A program made the translations under genes and the position numbers. The notes beneath the pieces were generated by a model that did no database searches, was not told where the DNA came from, and saw only the letters and a program-made list of their open reading frames with translations. Shown here piece by piece: positions 19,201-26,913 of a stretch of 64,000 nt of DNA; the first letter of the stretch is position 1, and each line of letters opens with the position of its first letter. This DNA comes from JAHECW01 sp964641415 (GTDB lineage: Bacteria; Acidobacteriota; Thermoanaerobaculia; Thermoanaerobaculales; Sulfomarinibacteraceae), in contig CAZXMW010000011.1 of assembly GCA_964641415.1 (NCBI GenBank), positions 1-64,000 of the forward strand, in the 5' to 3' direction.

Positions 19201-19765
19201 GCTGCCGATTCGCGGTGTCCAGGCCGAGCGGGTCCTCGAGCAGGTTCGCAGCGTTCCGACCGACCGGCTGCCGATGCTGTATCAGCAGATGGCCGCCAAC
19301 TTCGTGCCGACGGCGTTCGACGTCGAAGGCCGACTCGACAAGGACGCCACCGAGGTCCGCCTCACTCTCGACATGCGCGCCACTGATCTGTGCCAGCCCG
19401 ACGACGCCACCCTGGTCTGCCGGGCGCTGATCTTCGCCAAGCCGCTGGCGCCGGCTCTCGCGGCGCTTCCTACGCGTCGATATCCGTTGATCATGCCGGT
19501 GCCGGTCATCCAGACCTCGGTGCTCACCGTCGAGCCGCCGCCGGGCTGGACCCTCGCCCGCACGCCGCGCAAGATCGAGACCCGCTGGGGATCTCTGATC
19601 GAGACCCTCGATCGCGACGACCGGCGGGTGACCTCTGAGATCCGGCTCGAGCTGCCGGTCCAGACCGTGGCGCCGGAGGACTACCCGGAGTTCGCCCGGT
19701 TCTGCCACGCGGTCGACGAGCTCGTTTTTCGACCGCCCGTTCTGACCCGGGAGAACGGCCGGTGA
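16238..19765 (+). CDS. Secreted DUF3857-like paralogue with inactivated transglutaminase core
   Basis: A 1175-aa exported protein (signal peptide AASAAAVLLVALPAASG) with the same plan as its upstream neighbour: jelly-roll-like N-region, TPR-like helices, DUF3857-like strand region (about 615-780) and a transglutaminase-like region (about 840-930). Where the neighbour has GDCKD, this one reads RRRGNR (G864-N865). The His position is Met-Leu-Pro and only the Asp-like WIDLE remains. No Cys occurs anywhere from about residue 600 to 1040, so it should be catalytically dead. It begins at a GTG inside the stop of the first gene (GTGA), so the pair is translationally coupled and probably forms a complex. 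Paralogy is judged from architecture. Confidence 0.8.
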   Translation: MIRDFRPGLVAASAAAVLLVALPAASGWWQVHEADANFDLPGARSAALDAVAAGPASADAVAAASWWLSHLPNLPDPEEILTATGEFRDPELGFLLAAVESALNGRPPAGVLAPAELAGPFGVFDTLDLERGAVPSDDELPPPGTRFSEPWRPVRYTVTTADGVVTPPSVLTPRGVFTVLWTAALDRPVDGWLAVEAVGSYDLTIDGRPVARQWMCGRVDPELSWYRLRLAPGRHRIRVDLSAHGRPEVRASVFDTTGRPVTVEMISGADGGPWAASEADPQEPPAAADLLAGIDDASDFRRALLAAAVAERRRDGSRWRRAVERAVALAPDDPWPQLALAWYWLTAPTGHDHETVRRHIRDALRGAAELPIAMHLERALALRERRDEDGDRLLEKLAASHGDDVRVLKPWILEALARGWVREAEEGLQQLRSRLPGSRSAAELELEVLAGLERWQERRQLLRAFAADEPVDLALVSTLADGCLVDDAVSTVQALRRRVVDPDVDVELVRLLLAAGDTAAAAAELASLRRRWGDVRLADQLALAVTADDPEAAARTLDAVLERAPSALDLLSLAWRLGEPAFFEPYRLAMDEVRARTEVGREGVDAVLVLDQAVERVFADGSSLYYYHGVTHALTPVGAGQASRLQQLPNSYRLRVRVHKPDGAVDVPAVIDSSGGPIELEGVKPGDYVEEEYVARVAPTGASQRGHLPPYIYRFADAERAFGLSEYLLLVPPDIELLVEGNFDGVERTEWTVDGLRAIRWRAESVPPISEERFAPPTSELLPWVSYGFGVTWQDVGDALRDRLLLLLQTTPELEAWAQPLLAVDEDELAVRRLVDELVDKVEAGREGLDFSSFAGESFSRRRGNRLGIVAAVLLADGWQVDLVMSRTRPYAGTHLLVPTFDSFMLPVLRVARGDREIWIDLEEGRRGVDRIGPMLQGSDGLVVPLSRAQTPVSLLEELPTFANPDLEERVTVRAAVDVSGSGRVTVELPIRGVQAERVLEQVRSVPTDRLPMLYQQMAANFVPTAFDVEGRLDKDATEVRLTLDMRATDLCQPDDATLVCRALIFAKPLAPALAALPTRRYPLIMPVPVIQTSVLTVEPPPGWTLARTPRKIETRWGSLIETLDRDDRRVTSEIRLELPVQTVAPEDYPEFARFCHAVDELVFRPPVLTRENGR

Positions 19766-20658
19766 CCCCGGTGATCGGGACCGTGATCGCGGTCCACGGT
19801 CCATTGGTCCGGGTTCAGGTCGGCGACCGCACCATGGTGATGGCGTCGCGTCGGCGGCTCGACTGGGAGGGCGGCGCTCCGCGCTCGCCACGACTGGTGG
19901 TCGGCGATCGGGTTCGGGCCGAGGTCGACGGCGAGGAAGGGGTCGTGGTCGGAGTGCTGGCGCGGGTCAACGCGCTGCACCGGGCAGCGCCCCACAGCGG
20001 TCGGCCGCAGCTCATCGCCGCCAACATCGACCAGGCTCTGCTGGTTTTCGCCGCCCGGCGGCCCGATCCCAAACGCGGCCTGCTCGACCGCTTTCTGGTC
20101 GGCTGCCACGTCGACGGCATCCGCGCTGTGATCGTCGTCAACAAGGTCGACCTCGGGACGGACGAGATCGAGAAATGGCTGTCGGTCTACGAACGGGTCG
20201 GGTACGAGATCCTGCGGGTGTCGGCGAGGACCGGCTGGGGTCTCGGCCGAGTCCGGCGTCGGCTGGTCGACCGGACGACCCTGTTCTGCGGACCCTCCGG
20301 CGCCGGCAAATCGTCGCTGCTCAATGCGGTCTATCCCGGGTTTCGGCTCAGGGTCGGCTCGATCTCCGAAACCACCGGCAAGGGCCGGCACACCACGACT
20401 CGGGCCGAGCTGATGCCGCTGCCGTACGGCGGCTTCGTCGTCGACACTCCGGGGCTCAAGGAGTTCGGCGTCCAGGACGTCGATCCGGAGGTCCTGATCG
20501 CCGCGTTCCCCGAGATCGCCGCTGGAGCCGACGGCTGCCGATTCGGGGATTGCCGGCATCTCACCGAGCCCGACTGTGCGGTCCGGGACGCGGTCGAGAC
20601 CGGCGATGTCGACCCCGAACGCTTCGCCAGCTTCCTCAAGCTCCGCGACGAAACCTAG
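19762..20658 (+). CDS. rsgA: Ribosome small-subunit-dependent GTPase A
   Basis: A 298-aa circularly permuted GTPase: an N-terminal OB fold, then G4 NKVDL, G5 SARTGWG, G1 CGPSGAGKSSL and G3 DTPGLKEFG, in the permuted order typical of RsgA. The C-terminal zinc knuckle is CRFGDCRHLTEPDC. RsgA proofreads late 30S assembly. It starts at a GTG overlapping the pseudo-transglutaminase stop by 4 nt, so a cytoplasmic ribosome factor is translationally coupled to two exported giants, an unusual partnership. Confidence 0.95.
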   Translation: MTPVIGTVIAVHGPLVRVQVGDRTMVMASRRRLDWEGGAPRSPRLVVGDRVRAEVDGEEGVVVGVLARVNALHRAAPHSGRPQLIAANIDQALLVFAARRPDPKRGLLDRFLVGCHVDGIRAVIVVNKVDLGTDEIEKWLSVYERVGYEILRVSARTGWGLGRVRRRLVDRTTLFCGPSGAGKSSLLNAVYPGFRLRVGSISETTGKGRHTTTRAELMPLPYGGFVVDTPGLKEFGVQDVDPEVLIAAFPEIAAGADGCRFGDCRHLTEPDCAVRDAVETGDVDPERFASFLKLRDET

Positions 20659-20757
20659 TTTTCAGTTTCAGTTTTGAGTTTGTAGTTTTCATCGCAGAGT
20701 GATTCCATGGCATTGGAAACCGTGTGCGATGGAACTCAAAACCGAACACTCAAAACT
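20657..20757. repeat. AT-rich heptad inverted repeat, copy 1
   Basis: The left arm (20657-20696) holds AGTTTTC, AGTTTTG, AGTTTGT and AGTTTTC units ending ATCGCA. The right arm (20725-20757) starts TGCGAT and runs through AACTCAAAACC and ACTCAAAACT. Together they form a long imperfect hairpin that fills the gap between convergent rsgA and the cyclase-like gene. The composition is far more AT-rich than its surroundings. A second copy is at 34526-34637. It is probably a mobile intergenic repeat that also works as a bidirectional terminator. Confidence 0.75.
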
Positions 20758-20759
20758 CG

Positions 20760-23093
20760 TCATGGGGCTTTGTACGGCGCCGCGAGAAAGCAGCCGACAT
20801 AACCCGTGCGCCGGCGCAGCGGTCCGACCGGGATCGTCGTGCCGCCGTCGGTCCGGTGGACCCCCCGATACAGTCGCTCGAGCTCGAACCGGTTGCGGAA
20901 CAGCCAGGTCTCGAGCGGCTCGTCGGCGCTCGCGGCCGGAATCTGCATCGGCATGTGGACCGCTTGAAGCAGGACATCGTCGCTCGCCCGGTGGTGGCCG
21001 AAGACCCACCGCCGGGTGTCGTCGGCGTCCAGGTAGGTGAGCACCACGAGGTCCTCGTCGACGGCATCCGGCGCGCCGTCGACGACGGAATCGGTCGGCC
21101 TGCCGCCGCTCTGCTGAAGGCGGCGCAGCGCCTCGACCACCGGCAACGCGTCGTCGAGCGCGACAGCGTCGTCAGGCGGCGCGCTCCACACCGTCGCCTC
21201 GACCAGCGGGACCGGATCGAGCCCCTTGAGCCGCGCGACGCCGAGGGCCCGCAGTCCGACCTGCCAGCCGCCGGCGCGGGCCGGGTCGACGGGCAGCAGC
21301 AACCAGTGAACGCCGTGCTCGGAGACCCGAGCGAGAGAGCTGCGATCGACCTCCGCCTCGAGGCGCTCGACGAACTCCATGGTCAGCACGATGCCCTCGT
21401 TGACAAGCTCGCCGCGCTCATCGAGTGACGCGGTGTACCGGCGTTCGGCGGACGCCTTCACGGCCTGTCGCGCCGTGGCGATCGGGGCGAGGAAGCGGTC
21501 GACCTCGCCGGCATCATAGCCGGAGTGGATGAGGAACTCGGCGATCTCGGCGACCTCCCGAGAGCTCTTGCCGGTGGTCAGGCGGGCGAGCTCGACGATG
21601 CCGTGACCGAAGAACTCGTAGCGGCGAATCTCGCGGTCGCTGCCGAGCATGGGCAACAGACGGTACACCGAGTGATTGAGGGCGATCCGGATGCCCTGGT
21701 CGAAGGGAAACCCGCTCTGCCGCAGTCGGTCGTACGCCTGCTGGATCTCGCACGCAGCTGCGAGAGTCCGAAGCGCTCGGCGGGACGAGTAGAAGGCGCC
21801 GTCGCCGAGAAACTTCTCGAAGATCAGCCGATGGTCGCGCCGGATCTCTTCGAGCCGATTCTGGAATACGTACATGAACTGGAGCGCCTTCTCCTCGGCC
21901 CGGCGGCCCCGCCTGCGGACGTCCTCCAGGATCGACGTGAAGTTGCTCAGGTCGTACACCAGACCGAATCTTCGAACCGAGTTGTCGACCACACCGGGCG
22001 AGGTGAAGTCGAAGGGCCGAGTGGTCGGCGCCACCGGGCGGCGGGCGGTCGGCTCGGCGAGCACAACCTGGTTGTCGCGCCGGGACATGATGACGATCCG
22101 GCGCCGCAGAGCGGCGAGCAGCTCGAATCGTTTGACGGTCATCCCGAAATCGCCCAGGACCTTGGCATGGGAACGATTGAGACCGACGGCGTCAAGCAGG
22201 TCGGCGCGGTCCAGAGCGGACAGCAGCCGGGGTTCGAGCATGGTCCACGGAGAGGTCAGGTCGAGGTCGATTCCGGCTGCGGTGGTGAGCAGTCGGCCGA
22301 CCGAGGCCTGGCGGGAGAACAGCTGGCCGAGGCGCGACACGGCGCGATCGGTGATCGCGTCGAAGGTCGCGAGGTCGAGCTTGAAACGGTCCTGCAGGTA
22401 GCCGTTGAGCGACAGCATGTCGGTCGACGGCCGGGTCTCGGTGAGCAGCAGGTTGTCCGAGCACACGACGCCGAGCAGGGGGGTGACTCTCGAGGTCAGG
22501 CGGACCTGGGCGAGGCCGCGCAGGCGGTCGGTGGCGCGGTGCGCGGCGCGCTGGATCAAACCGCCCACCGCGCCGGCCACGGTCTGGCGGTGGCGCTCGC
22601 AGCCGGCGCCGTCGGCCAGCCGGTCGGCGAGCCGGACCAGCTTCGGGACCCGGCCGGTGGAACGCACGACGAAGGCCGACAGGTACAGGAGAAAGACCTC
22701 GGCCATGCCGCGCCCGTAGTCGTTCATGAAGGCATTTTCGAGAATCACCGACAGCGAGCGGTAGATCCGGTCGCGCTCCTCGACGACGGCGCGCTTGTCG
22801 ATCGGCTGGCCGAGCTCGCCGGCGATTCGGTAGTCGATCTCGGCCGCGACCAACCCGTCGAGCTGACGCTCGAGCTGCGCGATCCCGTCCGACCGCAGAA
22901 CCGGGTAGCCGTGGGTCACGATGTGCTCCTCGTCGTGACCGAAGATCGGGTACGGCGGCGGCAGACAGGAGGCGAGACTGGGGAACAGGTCGCGCCAGCC
23001 GCCGGCGATCTCGTCCGGGGTCAGCGCCACCGGATGGCGCAGCTCCTCGGCAAGCACGAGCCGGAACAGGCCTGCGTTCGGGGTCGTCTCCAC
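20760..23093 (-). CDS. Large protein with degenerate class III nucleotide-cyclase domain
   Basis: A 777-aa protein, unrecognised over its N-terminal 370 and C-terminal 250 residues, with no clear signal peptide. The middle matches the order of class III adenylate/guanylate cyclase motifs: VYDLSNFTSILE (first metal Asp, D381), FEKFLGDGAFY (substrate Lys427 and second metal Asp, D431), IRIALNHSVYRLLPMLG in the place of the GIHxG strand, and FFGHGIVELARL in the place of GDTVNLAARL. Spacing between the two Asp residues (50) fits. In the last motif Asp is His and the transition-state Asn is Val, while the Arg is kept. Activity is therefore doubtful. GTG start; TAGAAT 6 nt upstream suggests a leaderless mRNA. 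It is divergent from a cyclic-nucleotide-binding protein. Confidence 0.72.
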   Translation of the reverse strand: METTPNAGLFRLVLAEELRHPVALTPDEIAGGWRDLFPSLASCLPPPYPIFGHDEEHIVTHGYPVLRSDGIAQLERQLDGLVAAEIDYRIAGELGQPIDKRAVVEERDRIYRSLSVILENAFMNDYGRGMAEVFLLYLSAFVVRSTGRVPKLVRLADRLADGAGCERHRQTVAGAVGGLIQRAAHRATDRLRGLAQVRLTSRVTPLLGVVCSDNLLLTETRPSTDMLSLNGYLQDRFKLDLATFDAITDRAVSRLGQLFSRQASVGRLLTTAAGIDLDLTSPWTMLEPRLLSALDRADLLDAVGLNRSHAKVLGDFGMTVKRFELLAALRRRIVIMSRRDNQVVLAEPTARRPVAPTTRPFDFTSPGVVDNSVRRFGLVYDLSNFTSILEDVRRRGRRAEEKALQFMYVFQNRLEEIRRDHRLIFEKFLGDGAFYSSRRALRTLAAACEIQQAYDRLRQSGFPFDQGIRIALNHSVYRLLPMLGSDREIRRYEFFGHGIVELARLTTGKSSREVAEIAEFLIHSGYDAGEVDRFLAPIATARQAVKASAERRYTASLDERGELVNEGIVLTMEFVERLEAEVDRSSLARVSEHGVHWLLLPVDPARAGGWQVGLRALGVARLKGLDPVPLVEATVWSAPPDDAVALDDALPVVEALRRLQQSGGRPTDSVVDGAPDAVDEDLVVLTYLDADDTRRWVFGHHRASDDVLLQAVHMPMQIPAASADEPLETWLFRNRFELERLYRGVHRTDGGTTIPVGPLRRRTGYVGCFLAAPYKAP

Positions 23094-23168
23094 CCGTCGA
23101 TTCTACCCCGCATCGCCGCTTCAGGACGGGAGATTGTGTTGTGTGAAAGCGGTGGGATAATAGACTCG
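23094..23168. promoter_or_regulatory. Compact divergent leaderless promoters
   Basis: 75 bp serve both genes. Minus strand: TAGAAT at 23105-23100 ends 6 nt before the GTG at 23093. Plus strand: TTGTGT (23134-23139), 16-bp spacer, GATAAT (23156-23161) ends 7 nt before the ATG at 23169. Neither start has a Shine-Dalgarno. The two -10 boxes are about 50 bp apart, so one regulator could control both. Confidence 0.65.
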
Positions 23169-24179
23169 ATGCAACAGGAAGAACTTGCCCGGGCGATTGC
23201 CGAGAGCCCTTTTTTCAAGGCCATGGTGTCCGATGTCCGGGCGTCGTTGGCGGACCACGGTCGGATCGTGGTCCACGGCAACGACGAGACGTTGTTTCGG
23301 CCGAAGCAGCCGGCCTCGGCGCTGTACATGGTCCTCGAGGGAGTGGTCGAGATCAGCCGTGAGATCGAAGAGGGCGAGGGACCCAAGCCGGTTGCCTATC
23401 TGGGCCCGGGCGCGGTGCTCGGCGAGAGCAAGGTCATCACCGGTACTGCGCTCAAGAGCAAGGCGCGGTTTCCCGAGGGCGGCTCGACGGTCCAGTGGTC
23501 GCGACCGCTGGTGCTTCGGATGGTCTACGACTCGCGCGACTTCGCGCTGCATTACCTGCAGAACATGGCGCGCCGGCTCGAGGGCACGTTCGCGAGCCTC
23601 GACTCGCGCGGCAGCAGCAACCTCGGTGGCATGCTCGACCACTTCGACCTGCCGACGATTCTTCAGACGGTGGTCGAGTCCGGAGCGAACGGGGTGGTTG
23701 AGATCCGTGACGCCGAAAGCGACACCTTCGGCGCCGTGTACACCAGAAACCGGCGGGTCGGTCCGATCCTGTGCGGCACCCTGTCCGGCGAGGAGGCGTT
23801 CATCGAGATCCTGGTATCGCCGCCGAACAGCGGGACCTTCCGGTTTTCGAGCATCTCGACCCGGGAAGCGACCGAGGAGTCATACCCGCTGCAGCCGCTG
23901 CTCTTCGAGGCGGTTCGGGTCAAGGACGAGTTCGTACGTTTTGCCGACGAGGTGCCGCCTGGAGCGATTCTGCGCCACACCGGACGCCAACCGGCGAGCG
24001 ACAAGCTGCTGGTCGAGCGGATCCTGACCCAGGTCAAGACCCGGCCGCTCGGCTGGGGCGCGGTCGCCGACCGGCTGCCGTACAGTCGGGGGCGCGTGGC
24101 GCTCGCGGTTCGCGACCTCCTGCTGTCCGAGGTGCTCGAGACCGACGTCGTCTATCGGGTCAGCGGCACCGCCGGCTGA
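23169..24179 (+). CDS. Cyclic-nucleotide-binding domain protein with PATAN/DUF4388 domain
   Basis: A 336-aa cytoplasmic protein. Residues about 20-140 form a cNMP-binding beta barrel: LFRPKQPASALYMVLEGVVEIS, YLGPGAVLGESKVITG (phosphate-binding cassette with GES) and an Arg in KSKARFPEGG. Residues about 155-245 fit PATAN/DUF4388: LDHFDLPTILQTVVESGANGVVEI, GAVYTRNRRVGPILCGTLSGEEAFIEIL and GTFRF. The C-terminal 90 residues (LLVERILTQVKTRPLGWGAVADRL) look helical and are unassigned. PATAN domains occur in bacterial signalling proteins, often with receivers. The cassette is not canonical, so the ligand is uncertain. Adjacent to the cyclase-like gene, it is the natural candidate receptor. Confidence 0.78.
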   Translation: MQQEELARAIAESPFFKAMVSDVRASLADHGRIVVHGNDETLFRPKQPASALYMVLEGVVEISREIEEGEGPKPVAYLGPGAVLGESKVITGTALKSKARFPEGGSTVQWSRPLVLRMVYDSRDFALHYLQNMARRLEGTFASLDSRGSSNLGGMLDHFDLPTILQTVVESGANGVVEIRDAESDTFGAVYTRNRRVGPILCGTLSGEEAFIEILVSPPNSGTFRFSSISTREATEESYPLQPLLFEAVRVKDEFVRFADEVPPGAILRHTGRQPASDKLLVERILTQVKTRPLGWGAVADRLPYSRGRVALAVRDLLLSEVLETDVVYRVSGTAG

Positions 24180-24228
24180 AACCGCACCCGGAGCGGGCAA
24201 CGCCGGGCGCCGGCGCCTCGGCCACGCC

Positions 24229-24234
24229 TATACT
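24229..24234 (+). promoter_or_regulatory. Leaderless -10 of the PDZ histidine kinase
   Basis: TATACT ends 6 nt before the GTG at 24241, with no Shine-Dalgarno between. It separates the kinase-regulator pair from the CNB gene 61 bp upstream. Confidence 0.6.
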
Positions 24235-24240
24235 GAGATC

Positions 24241-26913
24241 GTGCTGATACGTCGATCTCTGTTGACGGTCGTGGCCGTGGCCATGGTCCTGGCGGGCGGT
24301 TGGTCGGTCACCAAGACCGTTCGCAGCTTTTTCCGGCTCGACTTCCCGGTTCGCTGGCTTGAAAAGGCGATCGTCGTCGACGAGGTCCCGTCAGCGTCGT
24401 CGGCCGCCGCGGCCGGGCTCGTCGCCGGCGACGCCGTCGTCGCGGTGGACGGAATCCAGATCGCGGGCCTCGAGGACCCGATCTTCCTGCTCGCCGGCGG
24501 CGACGAGCACCGGCTCACCGTGCGGTCGGCCGACGGCGCGCTGCGCGAGGTGGATTTCCGACCGCCGCCGCCCGACATCGAGCCGGTCTACCTGGCTCGG
24601 TGCTCGGTCGGACTGCTGGCGCTGCTCTGCGGTCTGCTGGTGGTCTGGAAGACCGACCGGCGCGAGGCGCCGGTGCTGCTGCTCATCGCCTGCGCCTCGC
24701 TGGCGTTGGGCACGGTTCCGAACCGGATCGCAGCGCAGCGCGAGGAGCTCCAGATCCTGCACCGGGTCGCCGGCGCGACGCTGCCGTTTCTGATCGCCCG
24801 CTTTTTCCTGATGTTCCCCGAGCGCCGGATCTCGCTCTGGGTGCTCGATCTGATCACCGTGATCTCGGCGGTCGCCGGCGGATTCACCGCCGTGTCGCCG
24901 AACGCAGAGGGCTGGTGGCCGGTGTTCAGAACGCTGCTGCGGGCCGTGTTCACCACCGCGCTGGTCCTCGGGATCACGCTCAACGTGGTTCGCTGGTGGC
25001 AGGCCTCGACCAACGCGCGGATTCGGCGACAGATCGAGTGGGCCGCCCTCGGTCTGTTCGTCGGGCTCGCGCCGTGGGTGACCGTGATGTGGGCGCCGCG
25101 GCAGCTCGGTTTCGGAGTCGAACCGTTCTCCTGGATGATGGTCTTGCCGATGTCGGCGCTGCCGCTGGCGTTGGTGGCGGTCCTCATGGAGTACCGGCTG
25201 TGGGACCTCGAACCGATCGCCCGCGACGCGCTGTCGGCCACCCTGGTGCTGGTCGTCGGAGGCGTCGCCTTCGCCGGGATCAACCACCTGCTGGTCTCCT
25301 ACGCGGCCGGCTACGGCGCGCTGCGGAATCTTTTCGCGTTCGCCACCGGTGTCCTGCTCGTGGTCCTGCTGCAGCCGATCCGCACCCGGGTGGGTCATTT
25401 CATCGAGCACTGGCTGTACCACGGCCGACGGCCGCCCAAGTGGCTCTTGACCCACGCGGCGCGCGACCTCGCGGAGGTCACTGATCCTCGAGAGCTGCTC
25501 ACCCGGCTCGCCGCGACCCTGCGCGACGGCCTCGATTTCGACGTCGTGGCGACCTACCTGCTCGTCGGCGACGGGGTGTTCAGCCGGGTCAGCTCGGGCG
25601 AGACATTCGTTCCCGAGCAGCTGCCGGCGACCCTGGTCGATCGCCACTTTCCCGCCGCCGAGGAGCAGTCGCTGGTGGCTTCAGGCTACAGCGTGCGCCT
25701 GCCGATCGCGCGCATCGACACCGTCCACGGCCTGCTCTATCTCGGTCTGCGACGCGGTCTCTTCCCGCTCGGGAGCGAGGCCCAGGATCTGGTCGAAGCG
25801 TTTACCGCCCAGGCGGCTGTCGCACTCGAGAGCGCACGCTACCTCGATGATCTTCGCCGGCAGGCGGAGGAGTACCGGATTCTGCACGCCAACACCCAGC
25901 GCATCATCGAGTCGTCGGCGGCGGCGATCCTGGTCTGCGACGCCTCCGGCCGCATTCTCTCGGCGAACATTCGTGCCGCGGCGATTTTCGGCGTCGCAGC
26001 GACGGCGCTGATCTCCGAGCCGCTCGCCGCCCTGGTCGAGCTGCCCGAGTCGTGGCGGGACACCCTGCCGTTGCAGGCGGTCAATGCCGAGGGCCGGACC
26101 CGTGGCGAGAGTCAACGGCGCGTGGTCATGGCGGTGTCCCTGCTCGAGCTGGAGACCGGCAGCTTCAACGGGCGCGTCGTCGTGCTCCAGGACGTCACCG
26201 AGCTGCGCGAGCTCCAGGATCGGATTCGCGAGCAGGAGCGGCTGGCCGCTCTCGGTCGGCTCGCGTCGGGGCTGGCCCACGAGATCAACACGCCGTTGAC
26301 CGGAATCGCGTCATTCGCCCAGCTGCTCGGCGACATGACCTCCACCGACGACCCGCGGGCGTCGCTGGTCTCCAAGCTGGTCGACCAGAGCTTTCGGGTG
26401 TCGCGGATCGTCGCCAATCTGCGCGAGGCGATCCGCGGCGGCAGTGAGAGCGTCACTGTGCTCGATGCCGCCGAGATCGCCCGAGCGGCGGCGCACGAAA
26501 CCGCCCGGTCCATGTCCGCCTCGGATCGGCTCGAGCTCGACCTGGACGGTCCAGTCATGGTCGTCGCCGCCACGGGTCCGGTGGAGCTCGCGGTTGCCAA
26601 CATGGTACGCAACGCCCTCGAGGCGAGCTCGGCCGGCGACCCGGTTCGGGTGGCGCTGGCCGAGCAGGGCCACTGGGCCGAGATCCGGGTCGAGGATCGT
26701 GGGCCCGGCATCCCCGACGAAGATCTGGAGAAGGTCTTCGAGCCGTTCTTCACGACCAAGAACGACCGCGGCGGAACCGGGCTGGGGCTCGCCATCACGC
26801 GTGATATGATCGCCAATCTCGGGGGTGAGGTCAGCCTTGAAAACCTCGTCGGCGGGGGCGCTCGCGCGACGATACGACTGCAACGATGGAAGGAGCCGGA
26901 AGTGTCCTCGTGA
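24241..26913 (+). CDS. PDZ-membrane-GAF-PAS sensor histidine kinase
   Basis: An 890-aa NtrB-type sensor. Order: N-terminal TM helix (about 4-22); PDZ-like periplasmic domain with SSAAAAGLVAGDAVVAVDG (about 50-100); a block of about seven more TM helices (about 115-380); GAF-like domain (about 400-535); PAS (about 545-660); HisKA with phospho-acceptor His680 in LAHEINTPL; HATPase with N box NMVRNALEAS, VEDRGPGIPDEDLEKVFEPF and GGTGLGLAI. All kinase boxes are intact. It overlaps the following NtrC gene by 28 nt, so they are a cognate pair. A PDZ domain in front of a multi-TM sensor suggests recognition of protein C-termini or misfolded envelope proteins; that is inference. Confidence 0.92.
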   Translation: MLIRRSLLTVVAVAMVLAGGWSVTKTVRSFFRLDFPVRWLEKAIVVDEVPSASSAAAAGLVAGDAVVAVDGIQIAGLEDPIFLLAGGDEHRLTVRSADGALREVDFRPPPPDIEPVYLARCSVGLLALLCGLLVVWKTDRREAPVLLLIACASLALGTVPNRIAAQREELQILHRVAGATLPFLIARFFLMFPERRISLWVLDLITVISAVAGGFTAVSPNAEGWWPVFRTLLRAVFTTALVLGITLNVVRWWQASTNARIRRQIEWAALGLFVGLAPWVTVMWAPRQLGFGVEPFSWMMVLPMSALPLALVAVLMEYRLWDLEPIARDALSATLVLVVGGVAFAGINHLLVSYAAGYGALRNLFAFATGVLLVVLLQPIRTRVGHFIEHWLYHGRRPPKWLLTHAARDLAEVTDPRELLTRLAATLRDGLDFDVVATYLLVGDGVFSRVSSGETFVPEQLPATLVDRHFPAAEEQSLVASGYSVRLPIARIDTVHGLLYLGLRRGLFPLGSEAQDLVEAFTAQAAVALESARYLDDLRRQAEEYRILHANTQRIIESSAAAILVCDASGRILSANIRAAAIFGVAATALISEPLAALVELPESWRDTLPLQAVNAEGRTRGESQRRVVMAVSLLELETGSFNGRVVVLQDVTELRELQDRIREQERLAALGRLASGLAHEINTPLTGIASFAQLLGDMTSTDDPRASLVSKLVDQSFRVSRIVANLREAIRGGSESVTVLDAAEIARAAAHETARSMSASDRLELDLDGPVMVVAATGPVELAVANMVRNALEASSAGDPVRVALAEQGHWAEIRVEDRGPGIPDEDLEKVFEPFFTTKNDRGGTGLGLAITRDMIANLGGEVSLENLVGGGARATIRLQRWKEPEVSS

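Noticed and set aside
16238..19765. Second transglutaminase giant as a frameshifted pseudogene
   Set aside because: The frame is open for 1175 codons with a signal peptide and coherent domains; loss of Cys and His looks like substitution, not decay.
21525..23168. Long plus-strand open frame running antisense to the cyclase-like gene into the CNB gene
   Set aside because: Only the part after ATG 23169 has recognisable domains. The upstream part is the antisense shadow of a gene with coherent protein motifs, and has atypical composition.
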